Shown here: in pieces, positions 7,602 through 17,227 of the stretch
Layout of the letters: each line of letters opens with the position of its first letter
How positions within the stretch are numbered: position 1 is the stretch's first letter
From: JASLDZ01 sp964244065
GTDB taxonomy: Bacteria; Pseudomonadota; Alphaproteobacteria; Caulobacterales; Caulobacteraceae
Direction of reading: 5' to 3'
DNA length: 64,000 nucleotides
Assembly (NCBI GenBank): GCA_964244065.1
Contig: CAXTHH010000003.1
Span: 62,001 to 126,000 of the forward strand
Notes under the pieces: generated by a model
The model's database searches: none
Seen by the model: only the letters and a program-made list of their open reading frames with translations
What the model was told of the DNA's origin: nothing
Position numbers and translations under genes: made by a program

Positions 7602-8177
7602 TCAGTTCGCAACGAACGGGAACTGGAGCTCTTTCAGAAGCGCGCGCGCCTCGTCATCGCTCTTGGCCGTGGTGCAGACGACGATGTCCATGCCCCACAT
7701 CTGGTCGATCTGGTCGTAGTTGATCTCGGGGAACACGATGTGCTCCTTCAGGCCCATGGCGTAGTTGCCGCGGCCGTCGAAGCTCTTCCCGTTCAGGCCG
7801 CGGAAGTCCTTCACGCGCGGCAGCGCGATGGTGATCAGCCGGTCCAGGAACTCGTACATCCGATCCTTGCGCAGCGTGACCTTGGCCCCGATGACCATGT
7901 TCTCGCGCAGCTTGAACTGGGCGACCGACTTCCTGGCGCGCGTGGTGGCGGGCTTCTGACCTGCGATCGCCGTCAGGTCCTTCACCGCCGCGGCGACCTT
8001 CTTGGAGTCGTTCACCGCTTCGCCAATGCCCATGTTCAGCACGATCTTGTCGAGCTTGGGCACCTGCATCTCGTTGGTGTAGCCGAACTGCTCGCGCAGC
8101 GTCTGGCGGATGCGCGACTTGTACTCGGTCTTGAGGCGAGGCTCGTAGGCGTCGCCCGATTGTTGGACGTCAGCCAC
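7602..8177 (-). CDS. rplE: 50S ribosomal protein L5
   Basis: 191 residues with GTG start at 8177 (MADVQQSGDAYEPRLKTEY). L5 signatures KIVLNMGIGEAVNDSK and DFRGLNGKSFDGRGNYAMG are present. L5 binds 5S rRNA and contacts the P-site tRNA. The first 8 nt overlap the end of rplX (TGA at 8172-8170), so the two are likely translationally coupled. The N-terminus is some ten residues longer than the E. coli protein. Confidence 0.98.
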   Translation of the reverse strand: MADVQQSGDAYEPRLKTEYKSRIRQTLREQFGYTNEMQVPKLDKIVLNMGIGEAVNDSKKVAAAVKDLTAIAGQKPATTRARKSVAQFKLRENMVIGAKVTLRKDRMYEFLDRLITIALPRVKDFRGLNGKSFDGRGNYAMGLKEHIVFPEINYDQIDQMWGMDIVVCTTAKSDDEARALLKELQFPFVAN

Positions 8178-8484
8178 TGATCGTCTCTCCCGTGGTCTTG
8201 GCGAAGCGGACCTTCTTGTCGCCTTCCGTGCGGAAGCCGACGCGGGTCGCCTTGCCTGCGGAGTCCGCGATCGCGACGTTCGAGACGTGGATCGTGGCTT
8301 CCTTGTGCTTGATGCCGCCCTGCGGGTCGGACTGGCTCGGCTTGGTGTGGCGCTGGACCATGTTGATCCCTTCCACCAGGACGCGGTTGTCCTTCGGCAT
8401 CACCTTGGTGACGCGCCCGGTCTTCCCCTTGTCGCGGCCGGTGAGGACTACGACGCGGTCGCCCGACTTGATCTTGGCGGCCAT
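8170..8484 (-). CDS. rplX: 50S ribosomal protein L24
   Basis: 104 residues starting at ATG 8484 (MAAKIKSGDRVVVLTGRDKG). The open frame runs further upstream through rplN, but this N-terminus carries the KOW motif of L24. The GGIKHKEATIHVSNVA segment is conserved. L24 is an assembly-initiating protein near the tunnel exit. Its ATG overlaps the rplN stop by one base (TGATG), and its end overlaps rplE by 8 nt. Confidence 0.98.
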   Translation of the reverse strand: MAAKIKSGDRVVVLTGRDKGKTGRVTKVMPKDNRVLVEGINMVQRHTKPSQSDPQGGIKHKEATIHVSNVAIADSAGKATRVGFRTEGDKKVRFAKTTGETISG

Positions 8485-8852
8485 CACAGCACCTCCGGCG
8501 CGAGGCTGATGATCTTCATGTGGTTCTTGGCGCGCAGCTCGCGCGGCACGGGCCCGAAGATGCGGGTGCCGACCGGCTCGTTTTGCTTGTTCACGATCAC
8601 CGCCGCCGACTTGTCGAAGCGGATGGTCGAGCCGTCCTTGCGGGCGATGTCCTTGGCGGTGCGCACGACGATGCAGCGCACCACGTCGCCCTTCTTCACG
8701 CGGCCGCGCGGGATGGCTTCCTTCACGGAGGCGACGATCACGTCGCCCACGCCGGCGTACCGACGGCCTGCGCCGCCGAGCACCTTGATGCACATGACCC
8801 GGCGCGCGCCCGAATTGTCGGCGACGTCCAGGTTAGTCTGCATCTGGATCAT
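8484..8852 (-). CDS. rplN: 50S ribosomal protein L14
   Basis: 122 residues beginning MIQMQTNLDVADNSGARRVMCIKVLGG, the L14 signature. The usual length and C-terminus (RELRAKNHMKIISLAPEVL) are intact. L14 forms part of the inter-subunit bridge and interacts with L19. It is the first gene of the spc segment, following rpsQ by 23 nt with no large gap, so S10 and spc genes are probably one transcript here. Confidence 0.98.
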   Translation of the reverse strand: MIQMQTNLDVADNSGARRVMCIKVLGGAGRRYAGVGDVIVASVKEAIPRGRVKKGDVVRCIVVRTAKDIARKDGSTIRFDKSAAVIVNKQNEPVGTRIFGPVPRELRAKNHMKIISLAPEVL

Positions 8853-8875
8853 GGGATTCTACCTTCCAGACTGCG

Positions 8876-9130
8876 TCAGGCCGAGGCCGAGGAGGCGTCG
8901 CCCGCAGGCAGCACTTCCCAGGTCTTCAGCTTGGACTTCGGGGCGCACTCCACGATCCGGACCTTGTCGCCGGTGTGGAAGGCGTTGCTCTCGTCGTGCG
9001 CGTGGTAGCGCTTGGAGCGGCGCACGGGCTTCTTCAGCACGGGGTGCTGGAAGGTGCGCTCCACGAGCACGATGACGGTCTTGTCGCCCTTGTCGGAGAC
9101 GACCGCGCCTTCAAGGATCCGCTTCGGCAT
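8876..9130 (-). CDS. rpsQ: 30S ribosomal protein S17
   Basis: 84 residues beginning MPKRILEGAVVSDKGDKTVIVLVERTF, an OB-fold S17. The segment SKRYHAHDESNAFHTGDKVRI is conserved. S17 binds 16S rRNA early in 30S assembly. It lies 4 nt downstream of rpmC and completes the S10 cluster. Confidence 0.98.
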   Translation of the reverse strand: MPKRILEGAVVSDKGDKTVIVLVERTFQHPVLKKPVRRSKRYHAHDESNAFHTGDKVRIVECAPKSKLKTWEVLPAGDASSASA

Positions 9131-9134
9131 CCGG

Positions 9135-9323
9135 TTACGCCTTCTTCTGCCGTTGCACGGTCTTGATGCGGGCGATGTCCTTGCGGACCTCGTTCGCGCG
9201 GTGGGTCTTCTCCATCTGCCCGGTGGCCTGCTGGAAGCGCAGGTTGAACTGCTCCTTCTTGAGGTTCAGCAGGTTGTCGGTCAGCTGGTCGGGCGTCATC
9301 GCCCGCACGTCGTCAGCTTTCAT
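9135..9323 (-). CDS. rpmC: 50S ribosomal protein L29
   Basis: 62 residues from ATG 9323 (MKADDVRAMTPDQLTDNLLN), ending RIKTVQRQKKA. It has the two-helix L29 pattern with KKEQFNLRFQQATGQMEKT. L29 lies at the tunnel exit and helps dock SRP and trigger factor. The open frame is longer, but L29 homology sets the start. The ATG shares one base with the rplP TGA stop. Confidence 0.97.
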   Translation of the reverse strand: MKADDVRAMTPDQLTDNLLNLKKEQFNLRFQQATGQMEKTHRANEVRKDIARIKTVQRQKKA

Positions 9324-9769
9324 CACGCGGCCTCCGCCTCGGTGTGGGCCACGATGCCGGCGTCGAGGCGGGTGACCACCTTGACGCGGATCGGGAGCTT
9401 GGCGGCGCCGAGCGCCAGCGCCTGGCGCGCCACCTCGTCCGGCACGCCGTCGATCTCGAACATGATGCGGCCGGGGGCGACGCGCGCCGCCCAGTACTCG
9501 ACCGCACCCTTGCCCTTGCCCATCCGGACTTCGGCGGGCTTGTCGGTGACCGGCAGGTCCGGGAAAATCCGGATCCAGACGCGGCCCTGGCGCTTCATCT
9601 CGCGGGTGATCGCCCGGCGACAGGCCTCGATCTGGCGCGCGGTGATGCGCTCGGGCTCCAGGGCCTTGAGGCCGTAGGAGCCGAAGTTCAGCGCCGTGCC
9701 GCCCTTCGAGGCGCCGTGGATGCGGCCCTTGAACTGCTTGCGGAACTTGGTCTTCTTCGGGGACAGCAT
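9323..9769 (-). CDS. rplP: 50S ribosomal protein L16
   Basis: 148 residues beginning MLSPKKTKFRKQFKGRIHG, with the L16 signatures FGSYGLKALEPERITARQIEA and VRMGKGKGAVEYWAARV. L16 organises the A-site tRNA region of the 50S subunit. It starts 5 nt after rpsC and overlaps rpmC by one base. Confidence 0.98.
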   Translation of the reverse strand: MLSPKKTKFRKQFKGRIHGASKGGTALNFGSYGLKALEPERITARQIEACRRAITREMKRQGRVWIRIFPDLPVTDKPAEVRMGKGKGAVEYWAARVAPGRIMFEIDGVPDEVARQALALGAAKLPIRVKVVTRLDAGIVAHTEAEAA

Positions 9770-9774
9770 CGCTC

Positions 9775-10541
<767 letters not shown>

Positions 10542-10542
<1 letters not shown>

Positions 10543-10925
10543 TACGCGGCCTCCCCGGCCAGCTCGCGGACCACCACGGTGATCTCGGAGAACGGCTTCT
10601 CGATGCGCGCGGCGCGGCCGCGGGCGCGGGCGGAGAACCGCTTCATGACGAAATTCTTGCCCACGAAGGCCTCGGACACGACCAGCGAGTCGATGTCGAG
10701 GTTGTGGTTGTTCTCGGCGTTGGAGATGGCCGAGTAGAGCGCCTTCTTGACGTCCTGCGCGATGCGCTTGTGGCTGAACTCCAGCTCGTTCAGCGCGCGC
10801 TGCACGGGCAGGCCGCGGATGGACTGGGCCACCAAGCCCAGCTTGCGCGGGCTGGTGCGCAGGTTGACGACCTTGGCCATCGCCGAGGTCTCGCCCACGC
10901 GGCGACCTTTCGATTGCTTGGCCAT
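10542..10925 (-). CDS. rplV: 50S ribosomal protein L22
   Basis: 127 residues from ATG 10925 (MAKQSKGRRVGETSAMAKV). L22 features include NLRTSPRKLGLVAQSIRG and the tunnel-lining hairpin around FSARARGRAARIEKPFSEITVVV. L22 forms the exit-tunnel constriction with L4. The ATG at residue 16 is an alternative start, but the first matches alphaproteobacterial homologues. It follows rpsS by one base. Confidence 0.97.
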
Positions 10926-10926
10926 C

Positions 10927-11205
10927 TTACTTCCTCTTGGCCTTCTTGTCGGCGGCGTGGCCGTAGAAGGTGCGGGTCGGCGAGAACTCGCCGAACTTCA
11001 TGCCGACCATGTCCTCCGACACCGACACCGGCACGTGCTTGTGGCCGTTGTAGACGCCGAAGGTCAGGCCCACGAACTGCGGCATGATGGTGGAGCGGCG
11101 CGACCAGGTCTTGATCACGTCCTTACGGCCGCTGTTCTGCAGGGCGTCGGCCTTGCGCAGGAGGTAGCCGTCGACGAACGGGCCTTTCCAGACGGAGCGG
11201 GTCAT
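10927..11205 (-). CDS. rpsS: 30S ribosomal protein S19
   Basis: 92 residues beginning MTRSVWKGPFVDGYLLRKA, with IKTWSRRSTIMPQFVGLTFGVYNG and the C-terminal KFGEFSPTRTFYGHAADKK. S19 binds S13 in the 30S head and contacts A- and P-site tRNA. It is 3 nt downstream of rplB, in conserved order. Confidence 0.98.
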   Translation of the reverse strand: MTRSVWKGPFVDGYLLRKADALQNSGRKDVIKTWSRRSTIMPQFVGLTFGVYNGHKHVPVSVSEDMVGMKFGEFSPTRTFYGHAADKKAKRK

Positions 11206-11208
11206 CGG

Positions 11209-12045
<837 letters not shown>

Positions 12046-12049
12046 GGCG

Positions 12050-12349
12050 TCAGAGACCCGTCGTCACGTCGATGGACTGGCCCTCGGCCAGCGTCACGAT
12101 CGCCTTCTTGATGTCGGAGCGCCGGCCCTTCACGCCGCGGAACCGCTTGGTCTTGCCCTCTTGGATCAGGGTATTGACCTTGGTCACGGTCACGTTGAAC
12201 AGCGTCTCGACCGCTTCGGCGATCTCCGACTTGGTGGAGTCCATGCTCACGCGGAACACGACCTTGTTCTGCTCGGAGAGCACGGTCGCCTTCTCGGTGA
12301 TGTGCGGGGCTACGATCACGTCGTAGTGCCGGGGCGTGGCCTGGGCCAT
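12050..12349 (-). CDS. rplW: 50S ribosomal protein L23
   Basis: 99 residues from ATG 12349 (MAQATPRHYDVIVAPHITEKAT). The open frame continues upstream through rplD, but this start gives the standard L23 length. The motif VFRVSMDSTKSEIAEAVETLF and the basic loop GKTKRFRGVKGRRSDIKKA are typical. L23 docks trigger factor and SRP at the tunnel exit. Its start is adjacent to or overlaps the rplD stop at 12349. Confidence 0.97.
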   Translation of the reverse strand: MAQATPRHYDVIVAPHITEKATVLSEQNKVVFRVSMDSTKSEIAEAVETLFNVTVTKVNTLIQEGKTKRFRGVKGRRSDIKKAIVTLAEGQSIDVTTGL

Positions 12350-13005
12350 CACGCGGCCTCCTTCACGTCGGAACGGGGCAGGTCGGCGAAGCGCGCCTCG
12401 ATGGCCGACACCGCGTCGCGGGTCAGCACCAGGGTGTCGCGGCGCAGCACGTCGTAGACGTTCAGGCCGGCGTCCGGCAGCACGTCCACCATCGGGATGT
12501 TGCGCGCGGCGAGCTTCAGGTTGGTGTCCACTTCCGGGCCGGCGATGACCAGGGCGCTGGTCCAGCCGAGCTTGTCGAGGCGGGCGGCGAGCGCCGACGT
12601 CTTCGCCTCGGTCACGACCAGCGAGTCCACGACGATCAGCGAGCCCGACTTGGCCTTGCTCGAGAGCGCGTGGCGCAGCGCCAGGGCGCGCACCTTCTTG
12701 GGCAGATCCCAGGCGTGGCTGCGCACGACGGGGCCGTGCGTCTTGGCGCCGCCGACGAACTGCGCGGCCTTGCGCGAACCGTGGCGGGCGCCGCCCGTGC
12801 CCTTCTGCTTGTACATCTTCTTGCCGGTGCGCGCGACTTCGTTGCGCGTCTTGATCTTGTGCGTGCCGGCGCGGCGCTTGGCGAGCTGGTAGGTCACCAT
12901 GCGCTGCAGGATGTCGCGGCGGATCTCGGTGATGCCGAAGATCGCGTCCGACAGCTCGATCTCGCCGGCCTGGCCGGCGTCGAGGTTCGTGACGTTCAGC
13001 TTCAC
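12349..13005 (-). CDS. rplD: 50S ribosomal protein L4
   Basis: 218 residues from a GTG start at 13005 (MKLNVTNLDAGQAGEIELSD). The long open frame upstream is rplC sequence in another frame, and L4 homology fixes the start. The conserved extended loop KKMYKQKGTGGARHGSRKA reaches into the exit tunnel. In Gammaproteobacteria L4 represses its own operon through the S10 leader. The GTG overlaps the rplC stop as GTGA (4 nt), indicating coupling. Confidence 0.98.
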   Translation of the reverse strand: MKLNVTNLDAGQAGEIELSDAIFGITEIRRDILQRMVTYQLAKRRAGTHKIKTRNEVARTGKKMYKQKGTGGARHGSRKAAQFVGGAKTHGPVVRSHAWDLPKKVRALALRHALSSKAKSGSLIVVDSLVVTEAKTSALAARLDKLGWTSALVIAGPEVDTNLKLAARNIPMVDVLPDAGLNVYDVLRRDTLVLTRDAVSAIEARFADLPRSDVKEAA

Positions 13006-13778
13006 GCCTCGCCCCCTTCTTGAACGGTGGTGTCGGCGGCCGGAGCCTCGGCCGCGGCGGACGCCGCAGCGTCGGTCGCGCTCGCCTTGCGGAAACCGGC
13101 GGTGGGCGAAAGGTCCTTGGGCGGAGCCTTCTTCGCCGCATCGCGGATACGGACCAGCGAGCCCTCGTGGCCGGGCACCGCGCCCTTGAGCATGATCAGG
13201 CCGCGCTCGGCGTCGATGCGGAACACGGTCAGGTTCTGGGTGGTGACGGTCTCGACGCCCAGGTGGCCGGCCATCTTCTTGCCCTTGAACACCTTGCCGG
13301 GGTCCTGGCGCTGGCCGGTGGAGCCATGGCTGCGGTGCGACACGGACACGCCGTGGGTGGCGCGCAGGCCGCCGAAGTTCCAGCGCTTCATGGCGCCGGC
13401 GAAGCCCTTGCCGATGGTCGTGCCCTGCACGTCCACGTACTGGCCGGGGACGAAGTGGTCGGCGGAGACGTCGGCGCCCAGCTCGGGCAGCATGTCCTCG
13501 GCGACGCGGAACTCGGCCACGTGCGCCTTCGGCTCGACCAGCGCCTTGGCGAAGTGGCCGCGCAGGGGCTGGGTGGTGTTCTTGGCCTTCTTCGCCCCGA
13601 TGCCGAGCTGCACGGCCGAGTAGCCGTCCACGTCGGCGGTGCGCAGGCCGGTGACCTGACAGCCTTCGACCGAGAGCACGGTGACGGGCACGTGCGCGCC
13701 GGTCTCGTCGAAGAAGCGGGTCATGCCCAGCTTCTTGGCGAGGACGCCGGAGCGTCGGGTGGAGTTGATGGAGGGCAT
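13002..13778 (-). CDS. rplC: 50S ribosomal protein L3
   Basis: 258 residues beginning MPSINSTRRSGVLAKKLGMTR. The L3 core GTTIGKGFAGAMKRWNFGG and the loop segment SHRSHGSTGQRQDPGKVFKG with the family glutamine (the methylation site in E. coli L3) are present. Beyond about residue 232 there is an Ala/Glu-rich tail that looks disordered, as often seen in alphaproteobacteria. L3 nucleates 50S assembly. It starts 14 nt after rpsJ. Confidence 0.98.
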   Translation of the reverse strand: MPSINSTRRSGVLAKKLGMTRFFDETGAHVPVTVLSVEGCQVTGLRTADVDGYSAVQLGIGAKKAKNTTQPLRGHFAKALVEPKAHVAEFRVAEDMLPELGADVSADHFVPGQYVDVQGTTIGKGFAGAMKRWNFGGLRATHGVSVSHRSHGSTGQRQDPGKVFKGKKMAGHLGVETVTTQNLTVFRIDAERGLIMLKGAVPGHEGSLVRIRDAAKKAPPKDLSPTAGFRKASATDAAASAAAEAPAADTTVQEGGEA

Positions 13779-13792
13779 GTCTGTTGCGCTCC

Positions 13793-14101
13793 TTAGATCT
13801 TGATCTCGACGTCGACACCGGCCGACAGGTCGAGCTTCATCAGCGCGTCAACGGTCTGCGGGGTCGGATCGACGATGTCGAGCACGCGCTTGTGCGTGCG
13901 GATCTCGAACTGTTCGCGGCTCTTCTTATCCACGTGGGGCGAGCGGTTCACGGTGAACTTCTCGATGAGCGTGGGCAGCGGGATGGGCCCGCGCACCTGC
14001 GCGCCCGTGCGCTTGGCGGTCTGCACGATCTCGCGGGTGGAGTGATCCAAGACCCGGTGATCGAAGGCCTTCAGCCTGATGCGGATGTTCTGACGATCCA
14101 T
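13793..14101 (-). CDS. rpsJ: 30S ribosomal protein S10
   Basis: 102 residues beginning MDRQNIRIRLKAFDHRVLD, with TGAQVRGPIPLPTLIEKFTVNRSPHVDKKSREQFEIRTHKR-type S10 sequence. S10 (NusE) serves in the 30S head and in transcription antitermination. It is the first gene of the ribosomal string. The next gene upstream is not tuf, so the str operon is not directly attached here. A 353-nt gap with a predicted promoter and leader hairpin precedes it. Confidence 0.98.
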   Translation of the reverse strand: MDRQNIRIRLKAFDHRVLDHSTREIVQTAKRTGAQVRGPIPLPTLIEKFTVNRSPHVDKKSREQFEIRTHKRVLDIVDPTPQTVDALMKLDLSAGVDVEIKI

Positions 14102-14368
14102 CTCGTTCCAAACCTCTCGCGGTCGCTCGGTGAGAGCGCCCCACGCCTGAACAGTTCAAAGACCAACGGCCGCCCTTGCGAGCGACCACGACGCGTCCCG
14201 AACACTTCCCGCCGGAGCGGCTGAGCGAGCGTGACGGCTGAAACAGCAAGGGGCCGGGCGGTCCGACCGCCGGCCCCGTCGCGCGGTCCGCGAGAACGCG
14301 GAGGCGACCACCGTTTCCGCGCATCGCGTCTGGGCTTCGCAAGCGAGGCCCACAGCCGATCCATCGGA
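14102..14368 (-). promoter_or_regulatory. Predicted long 5' leader of the S10 operon
   Basis: If the promoter at 14375-14403 is used, rpsJ has an untranslated leader of about 265 nt. It is GC-rich and holds a strong hairpin (14250-14277) plus several shorter complementary stretches. No credible gene is seen in the 353-nt gap. E. coli uses a structured S10 leader for L4-dependent attenuation; a similar role here is inference from position and structure only. Confidence 0.4.
14250..14277 (-). terminator. Attenuator-like hairpin in the S10 leader
   Basis: The arms GGGGCCGGGCGGT and ACCGCCGGCCCC pair over about 12 bp with one bulge around a 3-nt loop. In the rpsJ direction the stem is followed by CCCC-side sequence and TTGCTGTTTC, a modest U-rich stretch. 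This resembles an imperfect intrinsic terminator placed between a predicted promoter and the first gene. It could act as an attenuator or as a simple mRNA structure. Confidence 0.4.
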
Positions 14369-14374
14369 GGCGGG

Positions 14375-14403
14375 GAGATACGCGGGCCGCCCCGCCCCGT
14401 CAA
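14375..14403 (-). promoter_or_regulatory. Putative S10 operon promoter (TTGACG-N17-TATCTC)
   Basis: Minus-strand TTGACG (14403-14398) and TATCTC (14380-14375) are separated by exactly 17 nt. The same two hexamers and spacing occur before groES at 57393-57421. The site lies upstream of rpsJ and just downstream of the preceding minus-strand gene, whose stop is at 14455. This is the only good promoter match I found in the gap. Confidence 0.5.
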
Positions 14404-14454
14404 CCCGCAACCGGCAGGTCGCCCTCCGCCGGATCGGCGCGCCCCGGCCCGCGC

Positions 14455-15408
14455 CTACCGCCCGACGTAGACCTCGCCCGAGCCGCGCACGCTCTTGGCG
14501 ACGGGGCCGTTCACCCGGGCCATGCGCACGTCCCCGGAGCCCACGATCTGGGCGGACAGCGAGCCGGCGTCCCCGCCGAAGCGCACGTCGCCCGAGCCCG
14601 CCACCCGCACCGACACCGCTGGGGCGCGCCCGCCATCCACCGTCACGTCTCCCGAGCCGGCGACGGAGACGTTGAGCGGCCCCTGCACCTCGGCCACGCG
14701 CACATCGCCCGAGCCGCGCACCATGGCCGCCACCGCGCCGCCGACGCGGCCGAGCCGCACGTCGCCCGAGCCCGACACCGCGATGTCGGCCGCCGAGCCC
14801 ACGTCGGCGCCCGTCAGGTCGCCCGAGCCGTGCAGCGCCGCCCGCAGCCGGCCGGTGCGGCCCACGCCCGTGTCGCCCGAGCCGTGGCTCGCCAGGTCGA
14901 AGTCGCCGTGCACGTCCGCCACGCGGAAGTCGCCGCAGCCGCTCTTGGCCAGGCGCAGGCGCTCGGTCGGCCCCACCTCGCCCCACACCGCGCCGCCGGC
15001 CGCCACCGAGGCGTCCATCGGCACGCGAGCGGTGATCACCGGCAGCGCCTCGATGGGCACCAGGCCGACACCGCGCACGCTCACCCGCTGGCCGGGCATG
15101 GGATCGCCGCGACGGTGCGTGAACAGGCCGCCGAGGTTCATGTTGATCGCGCCGCAGCTCTCGATCCGGTCCTGCAGCCCGCCCTCGACCACCAGGACCT
15201 CCCCGTCCTGCCGGGTGCGCAGCGGCGGCAGGCGGGGGTCGCCGGGCCTGATGCTCACGGAGACGTCGCGGCGCGCCTCGGGGATCACCACCAGGCGGGC
15301 GGCGGCGTCCTGCACGCGCACGCCGGGCGCCGCCTGGGCCGGAGCGGCGGCGGCGGACAGGGCGAGGGCGGCGAGGCCGGCTGTGGCGAGAAGCGGGGCG
15401 GGGCTCAT
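14455..15408 (-). CDS. Exported GIN-domain-like protein with nine GSGD repeats
   Basis: 317 residues with a signal peptide (about 1-26, ending AQA). Residues 150-317 consist of nine repeats centred on [GS]-x-GSGD-[VLTF], with the Asp at 160, 179, 197, 216, 235, 254, 274 and 293 and Glu at 311, so the period is 18-20 residues. The pattern resembles the head GIN domain (DUF2807) family, in which such repeats build a right-handed beta-helix. The function is unknown; a cell-surface or periplasmic structural role is plausible. C85 and C158 could form a disulfide. It stands alone on minus, upstream of the S10 promoter. Confidence 0.7.
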   Translation of the reverse strand: MSPAPLLATAGLAALALSAAAAPAQAAPGVRVQDAAARLVVIPEARRDVSVSIRPGDPRLPPLRTRQDGEVLVVEGGLQDRIESCGAINMNLGGLFTHRRGDPMPGQRVSVRGVGLVPIEALPVITARVPMDASVAAGGAVWGEVGPTERLRLAKSGCGDFRVADVHGDFDLASHGSGDTGVGRTGRLRAALHGSGDLTGADVGSAADIAVSGSGDVRLGRVGGAVAAMVRGSGDVRVAEVQGPLNVSVAGSGDVTVDGGRAPAVSVRVAGSGDVRFGGDAGSLSAQIVGSGDVRMARVNGPVAKSVRGSGEVYVGR

Positions 15409-15514
15409 GGCGGGGTCTCCGGGAGGGCGCGATCTGAGAGAAAGGCTAGGCCCCTCCCCGCCCGGCCACAGCTTAAATCGGGGTCATGCGGCCGCGCCCG
15501 TCATGAATTCGCCG

Positions 15515-17113
15515 TCATGGCCCGGGCGTCGGCGCGGCGACGAAGACGTCCTCACGAGGCAGTCCCCGCACCCAGGCGTCGACCGCGACCCGCACCGCCG
15601 GCGCATCGGAGGGCTCGACCGCGTAGACGGCGACGCTCGGCCAGCCGGAGGTCGGCGCCCGCGACCGCAGCTCGCCCAGCTTGGTCCAGCGCGTGGGCGG
15701 GTGCGCGATCCAGGGCGGATAGTCGTAGATCATCGCCGCGCGCACGCCCCGCGCCCGCGCCAGCCTGTCCATCCACTCGGGCGCCGCGCCGCCCTGCCGC
15801 GCGCGGCGGGCGGTCTCCGAGCCGAGGCCCCACAGGTCGAGCACGGGGTTGTCGTTGCGGTACGCCACCCAGCCGAGGTCGTTGACCGCCACGGGCGCGC
15901 GCAGCACCTCCGCGGCGAAGCGGTGCATCTCGCGCTGCTGCAGCCGGATGGCGCGGGCGTCCTCCGGCGCCGAGAGCGTCGTGAGGATGTACGGCTGCAG
16001 CGACAGGCCCGCCGCGATCACGGCCAGGGTGAGCCGCCCGGGAGAGCCGTCCGACAGCCACGCCCGCAACCGGCCGCCGTAGCAGAGCAGCAGCACGCCC
16101 GCGGCCAGCGCCATGGCCCAGGCCTCGTACCGGTGCAGCCACCCGTTCCAGCGCCAGCCGAAGCTGCCCACCAGCAGCTGCGCCGCGAGGCAGGCGGCGG
16201 CGAAGGCCGCGGGCATGCGCAGCGGCCTCGGGCCTCGGGCCAGCACCTCCGTCCCGAGGGGGAAGGCGATCGCGAGGATCACCAGCACGCCCTCGCGCAC
16301 ATGCTGGTTCTCCAGGAACTGCCCCGCCGGCCCGCGCGCCCCGTCCGCCGCCTTGGCCAGCACCGAGGAGGGCAGCGGCGGCAGCCCCAGCGCGTGCAGC
16401 CGCCAGGCGAACAGGGCGAGGGCCAGCCCCGCCGCCCCCGCCGCCACGACCGCCGGCGTCCACCGCCGCCGGGCGGCCAGCGCCAGCACGCCCGCCCCCA
16501 GCAGCGCCGCCCCCTCGAACCGCACCAGCGGCGCGGCCACGAGCACGGGCACGAGCCAGGCCGGCTCCCGCCCGGCGCGCGCCAGCCGCTGCACGCCCAG
16601 CAGCGCCGCCAGCGCGAGCGCCACGTGCGCGCCGTGCTCCATGCCCGTGAGCGCCAAGCCGGGCAGGTTCAGCGCCAGGCCGAGCCCCGCCGCCAGCAGC
16701 GCGACCGCCCAGGCCGGCGTCCGCCGATCCACCAGCCCGCCCTCCCCGGCCAGGGCGACCAGCAGCGCGGACGACGCGGCCCCCGCGACGAGGTTCACCA
16801 GCAGCGCCGAGACCTGGCCGAGCCCGAGCTTGAGCAGGCCCGCCAGCACGAAGGGATAGAGCACCGAAGACGACGCCGAGGCCGCCTCCCCCGGGTTCAC
16901 CCCGTACCCGCCCCGCCCGATCTCCTCGGCCATGGCCAGGTGGATGTAGGGATCGTCCAGCGTGAAGGAGAACACGCCCCCGGTGGCGGCCAGGACGGCC
17001 GCGAGCAGGGCCGCCGCGAGCAGCAGGAACGCCCCCGCGGCCGCCGCTCCAGCGTACGGCGGCAGGCCGTCCCGCCCGCCGCCTTCCACGCGAATCTCGA
17101 CAACGCTCTCCAC
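15515..17113 (-). CDS. Polytopic membrane protein, GT-C glycosyltransferase-like
   Basis: About 532 residues from GTG 17113. The open frame reaches a TTG at 17191, but the added 26 residues are basic and look non-coding; GTG 17089 is another option. About ten hydrophobic segments are predicted by eye. After the first membrane helix comes FSFTLDDPYIHLAMAEEI, matching the Asp-Asp motif of the first periplasmic loop in GT-C enzymes that use polyprenyl-phosphate sugars. A C-terminal soluble domain follows (VAVNDLGWVAYRNDNPVLDLWGLGSETA). Transfer of a sugar to an envelope polymer is likely, but donor and acceptor are unknown. The gene appears monocistronic. Confidence 0.6.
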   Translation of the reverse strand: MESVVEIRVEGGGRDGLPPYAGAAAAGAFLLLAAALLAAVLAATGGVFSFTLDDPYIHLAMAEEIGRGGYGVNPGEAASASSSVLYPFVLAGLLKLGLGQVSALLVNLVAGAASSALLVALAGEGGLVDRRTPAWAVALLAAGLGLALNLPGLALTGMEHGAHVALALAALLGVQRLARAGREPAWLVPVLVAAPLVRFEGAALLGAGVLALAARRRWTPAVVAAGAAGLALALFAWRLHALGLPPLPSSVLAKAADGARGPAGQFLENQHVREGVLVILAIAFPLGTEVLARGPRPLRMPAAFAAACLAAQLLVGSFGWRWNGWLHRYEAWAMALAAGVLLLCYGGRLRAWLSDGSPGRLTLAVIAAGLSLQPYILTTLSAPEDARAIRLQQREMHRFAAEVLRAPVAVNDLGWVAYRNDNPVLDLWGLGSETARRARQGGAAPEWMDRLARARGVRAAMIYDYPPWIAHPPTRWTKLGELRSRAPTSGWPSVAVYAVEPSDAPAVRVAVDAWVRGLPREDVFVAAPTPGP

Positions 17114-17227
17114 GCGGTGCGGCTTAGCAGATCGCGCCGGCTTGGCCGGCCGCTGCGCGCCGCGTTGCGGAGCGATGCCGCCGCTCGGCAAGGCTAGCCC
17201 ACGGGAGGCGTCGGGTGCGCGCCCGGG

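Noticed and set aside
14495..17197. 900-residue plus-strand open frame
   Set aside because: It is antisense to the GSGD-repeat protein and the GT-C-like gene, both of which have coherent protein features.
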